NCBI GenBank assembly: GCA_028710415.1
Contig: JAQTUE010000002.1
Coordinates: 248,001 to 312,000 of the forward strand
Reading direction: 5' to 3'
Length of the DNA: 64,000 nucleotides
DNA from: Paludibacter sp.
GTDB taxonomy: Bacteria; Bacteroidota; Bacteroidia; Bacteroidales; Paludibacteraceae
Each line of letters begins with the position of its first letter. Position 1 is the first letter of the stretch. The notes beneath the pieces were generated by a model that saw nothing but the letters and a program-made list of their open reading frames with translations, was not told where the DNA came from and ran no database searches. Shown one piece after another: positions 49,384 to 58,423 of the stretch. A program made the translations under genes and the position numbers.

Positions 49384-50046
49384 ATGACTCCTAGCCCGTA
49401 TAAACGCCCTGATGTTATTTTGGTTGATGATCACCTGATATTTCGTCAAGGTTTAAAATCGATTTTAACCCTGGATAATATTGCCAACATAATTGGAGAA
49501 GCCTCGAATGGAATTGAGTTATTGGAACTTCTTACCCATTTAAAGCCACATTTGGTGTTGATGGATATTGATATGCCCCATATGAATGGAATGGATGCTA
49601 CAAAAAGGACCCTGGAACTTTACCCTGATATGAAAGTAATAGCATTCACCATGTACAGTGATGAAGAGTATTATTATAGAATGATAGAAGTCGGCGTGAA
49701 AGGTTTTGTCCTTAAAACATGCGGGATCAATGAACTTGAAGAAGCTATTGTTAGTGTTATGCAGGGAGATAATTATTTTTCGAATGAACTATTGCGAAAA
49801 ATAATCAAAAATTTCGGGAGATCAAAATATGATCTCACAAATGATCATGAAAAACTGACACGCAGGGAAACGGATATCCTGCAACAAATCTGCCTGGGTT
49901 TAACAACAGACGAAATTGCAAAGAAACTTTTCATAAGTCCAAAGACAGTTAAATCACACAAGTCTAACTTGTTGGAAAAAACGGATTGCAAAAACACTCC
50001 ATCTCTTATTCTTTATGCAATAAAAAATAATATGGTTGAATATTGA
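49384..50046 (+). CDS. NarL/FixJ-type response regulator 3 (complete)
   Basis: 220 residues, strongly similar to regulator 1 throughout. REC motifs are VILVDDHLIFRQG, LVLMDIDMPHMNG, VIAFTMY and GFVLKTCG; the HTH reads LTRRETDILQQICLGLTTDEI and KTVKSHKSNLLEKT. The near-identical recognition helix (SPKTVKSHKSN) implies it binds the same sites as regulator 1. Preceded by array C. Confidence 0.93.
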   Translation: MTPSPYKRPDVILVDDHLIFRQGLKSILTLDNIANIIGEASNGIELLELLTHLKPHLVLMDIDMPHMNGMDATKRTLELYPDMKVIAFTMYSDEEYYYRMIEVGVKGFVLKTCGINELEEAIVSVMQGDNYFSNELLRKIIKNFGRSKYDLTNDHEKLTRRETDILQQICLGLTTDEIAKKLFISPKTVKSHKSNLLEKTDCKNTPSLILYAIKNNMVEY

Positions 50047-50167
50047 ATTGTACAATAAGACCTCTGTTATACCAGAATGTTTTGTTGATTGAAGAGTTCC
50101 TATGTAACAAGATGACGGTGATTAAGTTCGATAATAAATATTTAAAATCGAACAACCCATCAAGAAG

Positions 50168-50281
50168 TAGTCCGTTAGTCGCATAAACAACTCCTTCTTT
50201 AGTCGCTTTAAATTACTTCTATTAACAAGGAAGTATACTCTTTTAATCCCATTTAATTTATTTTAATAATAACTATTTTTA
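50168..50281 (+). promoter_or_regulatory. TCCTTT-like array D and degenerate -7 box (regulators 4 and 5)
   Basis: TAGTCCGTTA (50168), ACTCCTTCTT (50191), TACTTCTATT (50214) and TACTCTTTT (50236) at about 22-23 bp intervals. TATTTTTA at 50274-50281 lies about 29 nt after the last. More degenerate than arrays A and B. Confidence 0.5.
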
Positions 50282-50340
50282 CAGAAAAATAATCAGAAGA
50301 ATTTTTCGCAAAGAACCGTATCTTAAAAAGGAGCAACTAA

Positions 50341-50883
50341 ATGAATCCCCCTTTTACTAAAAAACCGGATATAATTATTGTTGATGATCACCTGATCTTT
50401 CGTCAGGGATTGAAAGCAATTATAAACTTCGAGGAGGTAGGAACAGTAATTGGGGAGGCCTCAAATGGGGAAGAACTTATGCAATTCCTGTCTGCCATGA
50501 AGCCTGATTTAGTACTAATGGATATTGATATGCCACAGATGGATGGTTTTGAGGCGACCAAAAAAGCGTTGGAGTTATTCCCTGATTTAAAAATCATTGC
50601 ATTTACTGTTTTTTCGGAAGAGGCGTATTCGTATAAAATGATAGAACTTGGTGCAAAGGGATTCTTATTGAAATCCGGTGGGATCAATGAACTTGAAAAT
50701 GCAATCGAACTGGTTATGCAAGGAGAATTGTATTTTTCAACACAACCGGAATTAAAAGTCAATGCGGATTTAGATAAAGATCAAAAGGGTGTTTCTGGAA
50801 ATGAGATAGATAAAGCTAAATCAACCAGAAAAATGCTCTTTTACCCCTGGATGACAAACAAGGAAAACCGTGTTAAAATCTAA
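50341..50883 (+). CDS. NarL-type response regulator 4, HTH replaced
   Basis: 180 residues. The REC domain is complete (IIIVDDHLIFRQG, LVLMDIDMPQMDG, IIAFTVF, GFLLKSGG). After about residue 140 the expected HTH is absent; the tail is charged (NADLDKDQKG, NEIDKAKSTRKM) and ends FYPWMTNKENRVKI, with no homology to the paralogs. Probably a receiver-only derivative. It is followed 8 nt later by regulator 5 in the same operon. Confidence 0.88.
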   Translation: MNPPFTKKPDIIIVDDHLIFRQGLKAIINFEEVGTVIGEASNGEELMQFLSAMKPDLVLMDIDMPQMDGFEATKKALELFPDLKIIAFTVFSEEAYSYKMIELGAKGFLLKSGGINELENAIELVMQGELYFSTQPELKVNADLDKDQKGVSGNEIDKAKSTRKMLFYPWMTNKENRVKI

Positions 50884-50891
50884 AGCCCCAA

Positions 50892-51404
50892 ATGAAAAGG
50901 CCAAAGCTAATAGTAGTTGAAAACAATGTGACTTTCAGGAAGCGATTAATTTTCCTGATTAATGTCGAGAAAAGCATTGAAATAATTGGGGAGGCATCAA
51001 CCGGAGTTGAGTTTTTAAAACTTCTTGAGAATGACCATCCTGATTTGATTTTAATTGATCTGGATATACCACATTTAAATGGAATAGGAATTGTCCGAAA
51101 GGCATTGAAAAAACTCCCTTGTTTAAAGATTTTTGCTTTTACCTTATTTGAGGATGATGAATTGATAATTAAACTGATAAAAGCAGGAGTTAAAGGATTT
51201 ATTTTCAAATCGAGTGCTATTTATGAATTGGACAAAGACATCCATTCATTTATGACGGTTGAAGACTATTGTCTAAATAATCAGGTGATAAATATCCTAA
51301 AGAGTGTTGCAATTAATAAATTACATATTTGCCGGGAACATATCTGGGTGTCAAAGAACAAAAGAAAAAATTATACAAGAATCGATTATCCTGTCAATGA
51401 GTAG
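50892..51404 (+). CDS. Degenerate response regulator 5
   Basis: 170 residues. It aligns with the REC domain of its neighbours, but the acidic pair VDD is VEN (LIVVENNVTFRKR). The phosphoacceptor Asp remains in LILIDLDIPHLNG and the Lys in GFIFKSS. The C-terminal half has no HTH and ends in a basic stretch (VSKNKRKNYTRI). Magnesium binding and phosphorylation are probably impaired, so it is either a pseudo-receiver or in decay. Second gene of the regulator 4 operon. Confidence 0.82.
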   Translation: MKRPKLIVVENNVTFRKRLIFLINVEKSIEIIGEASTGVEFLKLLENDHPDLILIDLDIPHLNGIGIVRKALKKLPCLKIFAFTLFEDDELIIKLIKAGVKGFIFKSSAIYELDKDIHSFMTVEDYCLNNQVINILKSVAINKLHICREHIWVSKNKRKNYTRIDYPVNE

Positions 51405-51500
51405 TACTTGAAATTGAAGTTTCAACCGATTTATTAAGATATTGAACTGAATCCCTAAAACAATATTATTTTAAGAACTAACATATTAAATTCAAGAAGC

Positions 51501-51776
51501 ATGAAACGTTTTATTTTTATCCTGGCAATTTGTATTGCAGTACCTTCGGTAGTTTCTTTTGGCTTAACTCCATCGCCGAAGCATTCAGACTCGATTCGAA
51601 AAGTTACGACTGTTCAGCGTGAAAAGGTTGTGAAAAAGAATCTTATTGCAAAAGTTGTTTATACCTGTCCCATGCATCCGGAAGTATTGCTGGACAAACC
51701 GGGGAAATGTCCCAAATGCGGAATGAATCTGGTGAAAAAGACACCGGCAGTAAAAATGGAGCCTAAAAAGAAATAG
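51501..51776 (+). CDS. Secreted heavy-metal-binding domain (HMBD) protein
   Basis: 91 residues. A signal peptide (MKRFIFILAICIAVPSVVSF) is followed by a Lys-rich linker and one HMBD motif, YTCPMHPEVLLDKPGKCPKC plus GMNL. The Cys, Met and His of this motif bind copper or related soft metals in CusB/CopA-associated proteins. It is the first gene of the metal cluster and probably a periplasmic metal carrier. Confidence 0.88.
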   Translation: MKRFIFILAICIAVPSVVSFGLTPSPKHSDSIRKVTTVQREKVVKKNLIAKVVYTCPMHPEVLLDKPGKCPKCGMNLVKKTPAVKMEPKKK

Positions 51777-51887
51777 ACTTTGAACTGTAACTAAAAATAT
51801 GTTTCATCGTGGTACACCTGATTCTTTCCAGCTATGAATTTATAGAAAACATGCAGATTGCATCAGGTGCTTAATTAATAATCCACT

Positions 51888-53162
51888 ATGGTTGAAAAAT
51901 TAATTTCCTTCTCATTACGGAATAAATATGTAGTTTTAATTATAGCCGGAATATTATTTGTCTGGGGAGTCTATTCTGTAGGTAATAACCCGATTGATGC
52001 CATTCCGGATGTTTCAGAGAATCAGGTTATTGTTTTTACCGAGTGGGCAGGACGAAGCCCTCAGGTAATCGAAGACCAGGTTACTTTTCCACTTGTATCC
52101 AACCTGCAGGGTATCCCAATGGTGAAGAATATCCGTGGTACTTCTATGTTCGGGATGAGTTTTGTATACATTATTTTCGAGGATGAGGCAGATGTCTATT
52201 GGGCCAGGACACGGGTGCTCGAAAGGTTAAGTTCAGCCCAACAGTTAATGCCAACAGGAGTGACCCCAACGCTGGGGCCAGACGGGACCGGGGTTGGACA
52301 TATTTATTGGTATACCTTAAATGCCAAAGGATATGATTTGGGAGAATTAAGGGCCCTTCAGGACTGGTATGTGAAATTTGCCCTGCAATCTGTACCGGGA
52401 GTCAGTGAAGTGGCTTCATTCGGAGGGTTTCAAAAACAATATCAGATTGTGATTGACCCTCATAAGCTCACGTATTACAATATCTCCCTTCCCCAGGTGC
52501 TGAAAGCAACTAAAGAGAATAACAACGATGTCAGCGGGCGCAAGATCGAAATGTCCGGAATGAGTTATATTGTCAGGGGGCTTGGGTATATCCAAAAGAA
52601 GGAAGATATAGAACGAATTGCGGTAGGCGTATCTAACAGCATTCCAATTACTATCCGTGATGTAGGCACCGTACAGCAAGGCGGGGATTTACGCCTTGGT
52701 ATATTTGATGAAAATGGAGAAGGCGAGGCGGTAGGCGGAATCATAGTCATGCGTTATAATGAAAATGCCGACAAAGTAATTGCTGCTGTAAAAGAGAAGA
52801 TGAAGGAAGTCTCAAAAGGTTTGCCGGCAGGAGTTACGTTTAAAACCTCGTACGATAGAAGTACTTTAATTGAGGAAGCAGTGAAGTCTGTGAAGGGCAC
52901 CTTACTTGAAGTGATGATAGCCGTATCGTTGGTAGTCTTCTTTTTTCTGCTGCACTGGCGCAGTGCCATCATCATCTTAATACAAATGCCTATCTCCATC
53001 GCAGTAGCATTTATCTTATTGAATGCATTTAATATATCATCAAACATTATGTCACTCACAGGAATCATCCTGGCAATCGGAGTTATTGTTGATGACAGTA
53101 TTGTCATGGTTGAAAATTCATACCGCCGGCTGGCAAATGCATCGAGTGAAAGAAAAGAATAA
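51888..53162 (+). CDS. CusA-type RND heavy-metal efflux pump, N-terminal part
   Basis: 424 residues covering TM1, the first porter subdomains and TM2-TM4 of a CusA/CzcA pump. Markers are the N-terminal LISFSLRNKYVVLIIAGI, NPIDAIPDVSENQVIVFTEW, GRSPQVIEDQVTFPL, GHIYWYTLNAKGYDLGELR, and TM4 with GVIVDDSIVMVENSYRRL (including the proton-relay Asp pair). The frame stops at 53162, in the cytoplasmic loop after TM4. The rest continues in a different frame from 53192. The first and second parts together make about 1054 residues, a normal CusA length. Confidence 0.85.
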   Translation: MVEKLISFSLRNKYVVLIIAGILFVWGVYSVGNNPIDAIPDVSENQVIVFTEWAGRSPQVIEDQVTFPLVSNLQGIPMVKNIRGTSMFGMSFVYIIFEDEADVYWARTRVLERLSSAQQLMPTGVTPTLGPDGTGVGHIYWYTLNAKGYDLGELRALQDWYVKFALQSVPGVSEVASFGGFQKQYQIVIDPHKLTYYNISLPQVLKATKENNNDVSGRKIEMSGMSYIVRGLGYIQKKEDIERIAVGVSNSIPITIRDVGTVQQGGDLRLGIFDENGEGEAVGGIIVMRYNENADKVIAAVKEKMKEVSKGLPAGVTFKTSYDRSTLIEEAVKSVKGTLLEVMIAVSLVVFFFLLHWRSAIIILIQMPISIAVAFILLNAFNISSNIMSLTGIILAIGVIVDDSIVMVENSYRRLANASSERKE

Positions 53163-53191
53163 CAACACCCATGAGGTGAAAATTATATGTA

Positions 53192-55084
53192 ATGAAGAAA
53201 GAAGAACGGGAATCGATTATAGAAAAGGCTTCAAAGCAGGTTGGACCAGGTGTGTTTTACTCCACTATTGTGGTAATAGCTTCCTTTCTTCCTGTTTTTA
53301 TGCTGACAGGAATGGAAGGAAAGATGTTTCATCCGTTAGCCTATACAAAAACGTTTATATTAATCATTGATGCATTTCTGGCTATAACCCTTACGCCGGT
53401 ACTGATTTCCTTTTTCCTGAAAGGGAAGCTTAAACAGGAAACTGCCAATCCGGTAACCCGGTTCATGGAACGGATTTATACCCCGGTGTTAAAGTTCTGC
53501 CTGAAATGGCGTAAGACCACTATTGGGATTAATATCGTAGCTTTAATAATCAGTATTCCTATGTTTTTAAGCCTGGGTACCGAGTTTATCCCACCGTTAG
53601 ATGAAGGCTCGTTGTTGTTTATGCCTGTCACTTTACCGGATGTTTCAAACAGTGAAATTAAAAGAATTCTACAGGTTCAGGATAAAATTATCAAATCAGT
53701 ACCCGAGGTTGAAAATGTACTTGGAAAAGCAGGCAGGGCAAATACTGCAACTGATAATTCCCCTATTAGTATGATTGAAACTATTATATTGTTGAAACCT
53801 CATAAGGATTGGAGGCCAGGGATGACAAAGGAAGGTATTTTGCAGGAATTGAATGCAAAATTACAAATACCGGGTGTTGTAAATGGTTGGACACAACCAA
53901 TCATTAACCGGATTAATATGCTTTCAACAGGAGTCCGGACTGATGTCGGATTAAAGGTATATGGGCAGAACCTGGATTCAATCTATGCCTTGTCCAATAA
54001 ATTAAAAAGGCATCTCATGAATGTGCGTGGTGTAACCGACCTGTATGTTGATCCAATTACAGGAGGCAAATTCATTGATATTTCAATACGACGCGATGAA
54101 ATAGGCAGATACGGGCTGAGTGTTGATGATGTCAATGCAGTTATTGAATCTGCTTTAGGGGGAGTAAACGTTACAACTACCATTGAAGGGCGGAGAAGAT
54201 TTAATGTCAATGTCCGGTTGGCACAGGATTACCGGAGGAACCTGGAAGATGTAAAACGGATACTCATCCAGAGTCCAGCTTCAGGTGCCATTCCACTTTC
54301 ATCTGTTGCGGATATTGTGGTCAATGATGGACCTCCCATGGTGAATTCAGAAAATGCCATGTTACGTGGAGCAGTCCTGTTTAATGTACGGGATCGTGAT
54401 TTGGGGAGTACGGTTCAGGAATGTAAGGAGAAACTCAATGAAATGGTAAAATCATTACCCAAAGGGTATTACCTGGAGTGGAGCGGCCAATATGAAAATC
54501 AGTTACGGGCAACCCAGAAACTCAGGATCATTATACCTATCGTGTTATTGATTATCCTGTTGGTTGTTTATTTCACGTTTCGATCGTTTAAGGAAGCATT
54601 CTTAACCCTGATTACAGTGCCTTTTGCATTGATTGGGGGAGTTTATATCATCTATTTTTATGGAATAAATCTCTCAGTAGCCGTTGCGGTTGGTTTTATA
54701 GCCCTTTTCGGGATGGCTATAGAAACCTCGATGTTAATGACCATATACCTGAATGAAGCCATGGAGGATATGGTCGCTAAAAAAGGGAATTCTGCAAAAA
54801 CAATCAGTACAGGTGATATTCATGAATTTGTTATTAAGGGAGCCGTTAAACGCTTAAGACCTAAATTAATGACGGTTAGTGTTTCGTTATTTGGATTGTT
54901 TCCGGTGTTATGGCAGACCGGAGTAGGAAGTGATATCATGCTTCCGATCACACTGCCGTTAATCGGTGGGCTCTTTACGTCAACGATCTATGTACTTCTT
55001 TTGACTCCGGTAATATTTGAAATGACCAAAGTGCAAGAGTTACGGAAATACGGGGAAATCAGACTGATACAATCGGAAAAATAA
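53192..55084 (+). CDS. CusA-type RND heavy-metal efflux pump, C-terminal part
   Basis: 630 residues starting at the loop after TM4 (EERESIIEKASKQVGPGVFYS, then TM5 FLPVFMLTGMEGKMFHPLAY). It includes EFIPPLDEGSLLFMPVTLP, the second porter half, and the last membrane bundle (GVYIIYFYGINLSVAVAVG, LRPKLMTVSVSLFGLFPVLW). All regions expected of CusA are present, so only the junction is broken. An in-frame TGA lies 12 nt upstream of the ATG. Either a frameshifted gene or a two-subunit pump. Confidence 0.85.
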   Translation: MKKEERESIIEKASKQVGPGVFYSTIVVIASFLPVFMLTGMEGKMFHPLAYTKTFILIIDAFLAITLTPVLISFFLKGKLKQETANPVTRFMERIYTPVLKFCLKWRKTTIGINIVALIISIPMFLSLGTEFIPPLDEGSLLFMPVTLPDVSNSEIKRILQVQDKIIKSVPEVENVLGKAGRANTATDNSPISMIETIILLKPHKDWRPGMTKEGILQELNAKLQIPGVVNGWTQPIINRINMLSTGVRTDVGLKVYGQNLDSIYALSNKLKRHLMNVRGVTDLYVDPITGGKFIDISIRRDEIGRYGLSVDDVNAVIESALGGVNVTTTIEGRRRFNVNVRLAQDYRRNLEDVKRILIQSPASGAIPLSSVADIVVNDGPPMVNSENAMLRGAVLFNVRDRDLGSTVQECKEKLNEMVKSLPKGYYLEWSGQYENQLRATQKLRIIIPIVLLIILLVVYFTFRSFKEAFLTLITVPFALIGGVYIIYFYGINLSVAVAVGFIALFGMAIETSMLMTIYLNEAMEDMVAKKGNSAKTISTGDIHEFVIKGAVKRLRPKLMTVSVSLFGLFPVLWQTGVGSDIMLPITLPLIGGLFTSTIYVLLLTPVIFEMTKVQELRKYGEIRLIQSEK

Positions 55085-55095
55085 AATGGATTTGT

Positions 55096-56385
55096 ATGAA
55101 AAATCGGGTTTACATTCTGGAAGATAAGAAAGCATTCATCAATACGCTTTTATTTCTTTTGCTTATCATCGTAATCATTGTAGTTTTTTTATCCTGTTCC
55201 AGTAATAAGAGGATAGATAAAGAATCTCAAAACAAAACGGAAAATGGTACTGCCATGAAACATTATGTCTGTTCCATGCATCCACAGGTTGTGCAGGATA
55301 AACCGGGTGATTGTCCTATTTGCGGGATGTCGCTTATTGAAAAAGTTGTTGATGCTAATCCGGCAGATACAACATTGAATGATGTGGTTAGCCCTGTCAA
55401 TGAATCGGTTCTTTCATCCATAACAACCGTACATCCGGCAATCGATAATCTGCCCCTCATTGTTGAGGCGTCCGGAATCATTAATTTTGATACCCGGAAG
55501 ATTCACATGGTTAGTGCCCGTTACGGTGGATTGATTGAAAAATCATACATTAAATCGCAGTTCCAACGGATAAAGAAAGGGCAGGCAATTTTTCAAATCT
55601 ATTGTCCGGATATCTATACCGAAAAATGGAATTATATCAAGTTGTTGCAGATGTATCCCGATCAGGATAACCTGACAGTGGAAGCGCGTGAATGGCTGAA
55701 ATTACTGGGTCTGACTTCCGCGCAAATTGAAGCTTTAAAGCATTCGGTTAAACCGGATTATCATCTGATGGTATATAGCGACGTGGATGGATATGCTGTT
55801 CCCGCAGATTTTGATCCTGAGAAATACTATTCGTCGGAAAACAACGAAGGCAATAATCAAACAGGAAGTAAAGGAATCGGTTTAAATGATGGGATAACCA
55901 TTCAAACCGGTACTCCCCTTTTTAAAGTGGTTGATGTAAGGTCACTCAGGGCCGATTTGAAAGTAAAGACCGAAGAAGTAAGGCTATTAAAAAAGGGGCA
56001 GAGGGTAACTTTTTCGGCTAATGCCTCCCCGGCTAAAAGGATAGAGGCAGTCATTAGTCAGATAGAACCGCTGAATGGAGGAGTTTTTCAATTGGTTAAA
56101 GTCTATTTCACCGATAAAGATGGAGTATTATTCCCGGGCAGGCAAATTCAGGCTACTATTCAGGCCGGTACAACTCATTCAATCTGGCTACCTGAAACAA
56201 CAGTCGTTAATATGGGGCAGCATAAGTCGGTTTTTGTGAAGCATGATAATAAATTCCTGGCAACAGTTATTAAAACCGGAATTCATACCGGTAATAAGGT
56301 AGAGATACTCTCAGGTGTCGATCAACAGTCAAAAGTTGCACTAAACGCATCGTTGTTAATCGATAGTGATGGATTGATAAAATAA
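55096..56385 (+). CDS. CusB-type RND periplasmic adaptor with HMBD
   Basis: 429 residues. An N-terminal membrane segment (about 18-36) ends in a lipobox-like FLSCSS, so it is membrane-anchored. An HMBD (YVCSMHPQVVQDKPGDCPIC then GMSLIE, about 57-85) precedes the adaptor fold: barrel-sandwich strands (VSARYGGLIEKSYIKS), a helical hairpin (YTEKWNYIKLLQMYP, EAREWLKLLGLTSAQIEAL) and beta-barrel parts. It should connect CusA to an outer-membrane channel and deliver metal. It lies 11 nt after the CusA part, same operon. Confidence 0.9.
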   Translation: MKNRVYILEDKKAFINTLLFLLLIIVIIVVFLSCSSNKRIDKESQNKTENGTAMKHYVCSMHPQVVQDKPGDCPICGMSLIEKVVDANPADTTLNDVVSPVNESVLSSITTVHPAIDNLPLIVEASGIINFDTRKIHMVSARYGGLIEKSYIKSQFQRIKKGQAIFQIYCPDIYTEKWNYIKLLQMYPDQDNLTVEAREWLKLLGLTSAQIEALKHSVKPDYHLMVYSDVDGYAVPADFDPEKYYSSENNEGNNQTGSKGIGLNDGITIQTGTPLFKVVDVRSLRADLKVKTEEVRLLKKGQRVTFSANASPAKRIEAVISQIEPLNGGVFQLVKVYFTDKDGVLFPGRQIQATIQAGTTHSIWLPETTVVNMGQHKSVFVKHDNKFLATVIKTGIHTGNKVEILSGVDQQSKVALNASLLIDSDGLIK

Positions 56386-56454
56386 TTCATACAGTATGAC
56401 ATTATACCTGAATAAAATGAAACTCTTTATTTCAATTAGAAAACGAAAACTATC

Positions 56455-57555
56455 ATGATAAAATACAAACATACAATTTGGTTGGTTTCTTTAATCCTGA
56501 CAATTTTTTTGCTTCCAACATCTTGTAAAAGGCAAACGGAAACAGGAATAAACGAAAGTCATGCTAAAACACCAGGAAATTCAATTCATCTGAGTGAGGC
56601 CCAGATTCAGTTGGCCAATATAAAATTTACTCAGGTTAATGAAGGAGCCTTTAATTATAACAGGATATTCACGGGTGTCCTGAAGGTGAATGAAGAGAGT
56701 GCCTTAAATATCAGTTCACGGGCAACAGGCAGAATCCTGAAACTTTTTCTGAAGACGGTAGGAGAGACCGTGAATAAAGGAGATTCTCTGTATAAAATCT
56801 ATTGCGAAGAAATGGTCGCTGCTGAACGTCAGTACTTCACACTCCAGAGCAATAACTGGAATTTTAATGGCAAATATGAACCAAGCCTGGCACTTGAGAA
56901 TAAATTATTATTACTGGGAATGCTTCCTGCTCAGATTGAAAAGCTTAGGAAAGATGGAAAAATACTGTTCGAAATTACAATTTATAGTCCTGTAAAAGGT
57001 GTAGTCAGATCTATCAACGTATCAGAAGGCCAATATGTAAATTCGGGACAAACATTATTTGAACTGGCAGATGGCACTAAATTGTGGGTGGAAGCAGAGG
57101 TTCAACCCACTGAACTGGAAAACGTAAAGGTAGGGATGCAATCGATTATAACAGTTCCGGATGCTGGAAATAAGCCCATTCACAGTACTATAAGCTTTAT
57201 CAACCCATCGCTGGAACAAGGGAGAAATGTAACAGTCATCAGATCAGTGATTGATAATTCGAACCGAAAACTGTACCCGGGGATGCTGGCACTTATGACT
57301 ATACAGTCAGAAAAACACCGAAGCGTCGTGGCTCCGGCTTCGGCAGTTATTACCTCCAAAAATGGAAGCTTAGTGTGGATCAGGAATGACGATGGTTCTT
57401 TTTCTGAGAAAAACGTAACAACCGGAATACAATCGGATGATTCTGTACAGATTTTATCCGGTCTCACTAAATCGGAATATGTGGTTTCATCAGGAGCCTA
57501 TCTGCTGAATAGTGAACTCGTATTACGGAGAGGGACAGTTGCTGAAGTAAGATAG
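56455..57555 (+). CDS. Second CusB-like RND periplasmic adaptor lipoprotein
   Basis: 366 residues. A signal peptide with lipobox (LPTSCKRQ) makes it a lipoprotein. There is no HMBD. The adaptor fold includes NISSRATGRILKLFLKTVGE, a hairpin (EMVAAERQYFTLQSN, LLLLGMLPAQIEKL), IYSPVKGVVRSINVSEGQYV and GMLALMTIQSE. Paired adaptors occur in some Bacteroidota Cus operons. No outer-membrane factor gene is present in the window. Confidence 0.88.
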   Translation: MIKYKHTIWLVSLILTIFLLPTSCKRQTETGINESHAKTPGNSIHLSEAQIQLANIKFTQVNEGAFNYNRIFTGVLKVNEESALNISSRATGRILKLFLKTVGETVNKGDSLYKIYCEEMVAAERQYFTLQSNNWNFNGKYEPSLALENKLLLLGMLPAQIEKLRKDGKILFEITIYSPVKGVVRSINVSEGQYVNSGQTLFELADGTKLWVEAEVQPTELENVKVGMQSIITVPDAGNKPIHSTISFINPSLEQGRNVTVIRSVIDNSNRKLYPGMLALMTIQSEKHRSVVAPASAVITSKNGSLVWIRNDDGSFSEKNVTTGIQSDDSVQILSGLTKSEYVVSSGAYLLNSELVLRRGTVAEVR

Positions 57556-57626
57556 AAATTATAGAACGAAGGAATTCTCTATGATTTGTAATACATAAAT
57601 GAAAACTAAATTAAAAATTAAAGATT

Positions 57627-58313
57627 ATGAAAATGACATCAATTAAATCAACGGCGTTAATTTGTTTTATACTCCTGTCAGTAGGCAGTTTCACTCTTCA
57701 GGCTCAGGGGTTGAAAGATAAGAACGGGAATTTATACCGCACCATTAAATATGGTTTGCAGGAATGGACGGCAAGTAATATCAGTACAACTATTTTTAAT
57801 AATGGCGATGTTATTCCTGAAGCCAAAACGAAAGAAGAATGGATCAAGGCAGGAACTTCAGGGAAACCAGCCTGGTGTTATTACAAAAACGATCCTGAGA
57901 ATGGAAAGAAATACGGAAAATTATACAACTGGTACGCAATCAATGACCCCAGGGGATTAGCTCCTGCAGGATGGAAGATTTCTACCAACAACGAATGGAT
58001 GACGTTGATTCAAAACATGCAGGGAGTAGATTATGCAGGTCCAAAACTAAAGAATACGAAAGGTTGGAAATCAAGAAATGGAGTCAATAAGATCGGTTTC
58101 TCTGCACTTCCGGCAGGTATTCGTGATGAAAATGGTGACTTTAGTTTTCTTGGTACGGTTGGCCAATGGTGGTCGAATACCGAACCTGTGGAAGTGAAGA
58201 AAAGCAATATGATATTTTCAGTAAAACTCAATGATAATACTGTTGAAATAAGCTATGTAAAAGTAAAGAAGGATACCGGGTTATCGGTAAGATTGGTAAG
58301 AGCGATTAAATAA
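57627..58313 (+). CDS. FISUMP-domain protein
   Basis: 228 residues with a signal peptide (to about residue 26). The Fibrobacter succinogenes major paralogous domain is recognised by DKNGNLYRTIKYGLQEWTAS, YGKLYNWYAINDPRGLAPAG, GWKISTNNEWMTL, FSALPAGIRDENG and LSVRLVR near the end. It is a secreted or surface protein of unknown activity. It sits inside the metal cluster on the same strand, 71 nt after the second adaptor, so it may be co-expressed. Confidence 0.88.
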   Translation: MKMTSIKSTALICFILLSVGSFTLQAQGLKDKNGNLYRTIKYGLQEWTASNISTTIFNNGDVIPEAKTKEEWIKAGTSGKPAWCYYKNDPENGKKYGKLYNWYAINDPRGLAPAGWKISTNNEWMTLIQNMQGVDYAGPKLKNTKGWKSRNGVNKIGFSALPAGIRDENGDFSFLGTVGQWWSNTEPVEVKKSNMIFSVKLNDNTVEISYVKVKKDTGLSVRLVRAIK

Positions 58314-58317
58314 TTTA

Positions 58318-58375
58318 GTAGGTAGAAAGTAGAAAGTAGTAGGTAGAAAGTAGTAGGTAGTTTTTAGTAAGTAGT
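58318..58375 (+). repeat. AGTAGGT/AGAAAGT heptamer array
   Basis: About eight 7-bp units between the FISUMP gene and the small Cys-rich gene. Related sequences occur at 18560, 45415 and 46436. Confidence 0.8.
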
Positions 58376-58423
58376 CAGATTTTAAGGATTTGATTACATT
58401 GTAACATAAATACAAGAAGTAAA

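Noticed and set aside
51501..51776. HMBD protein considered as a truncated CusB
   Set aside because: It has its own signal peptide, a complete HMBD and a natural basic C-terminus; no adaptor remnants follow.
53023..53370. Third frame bridging the CusA break
   Set aside because: Only about 15 codons around 53150-53200 could belong to the original loop; the rest is out-of-frame translation of the pump.
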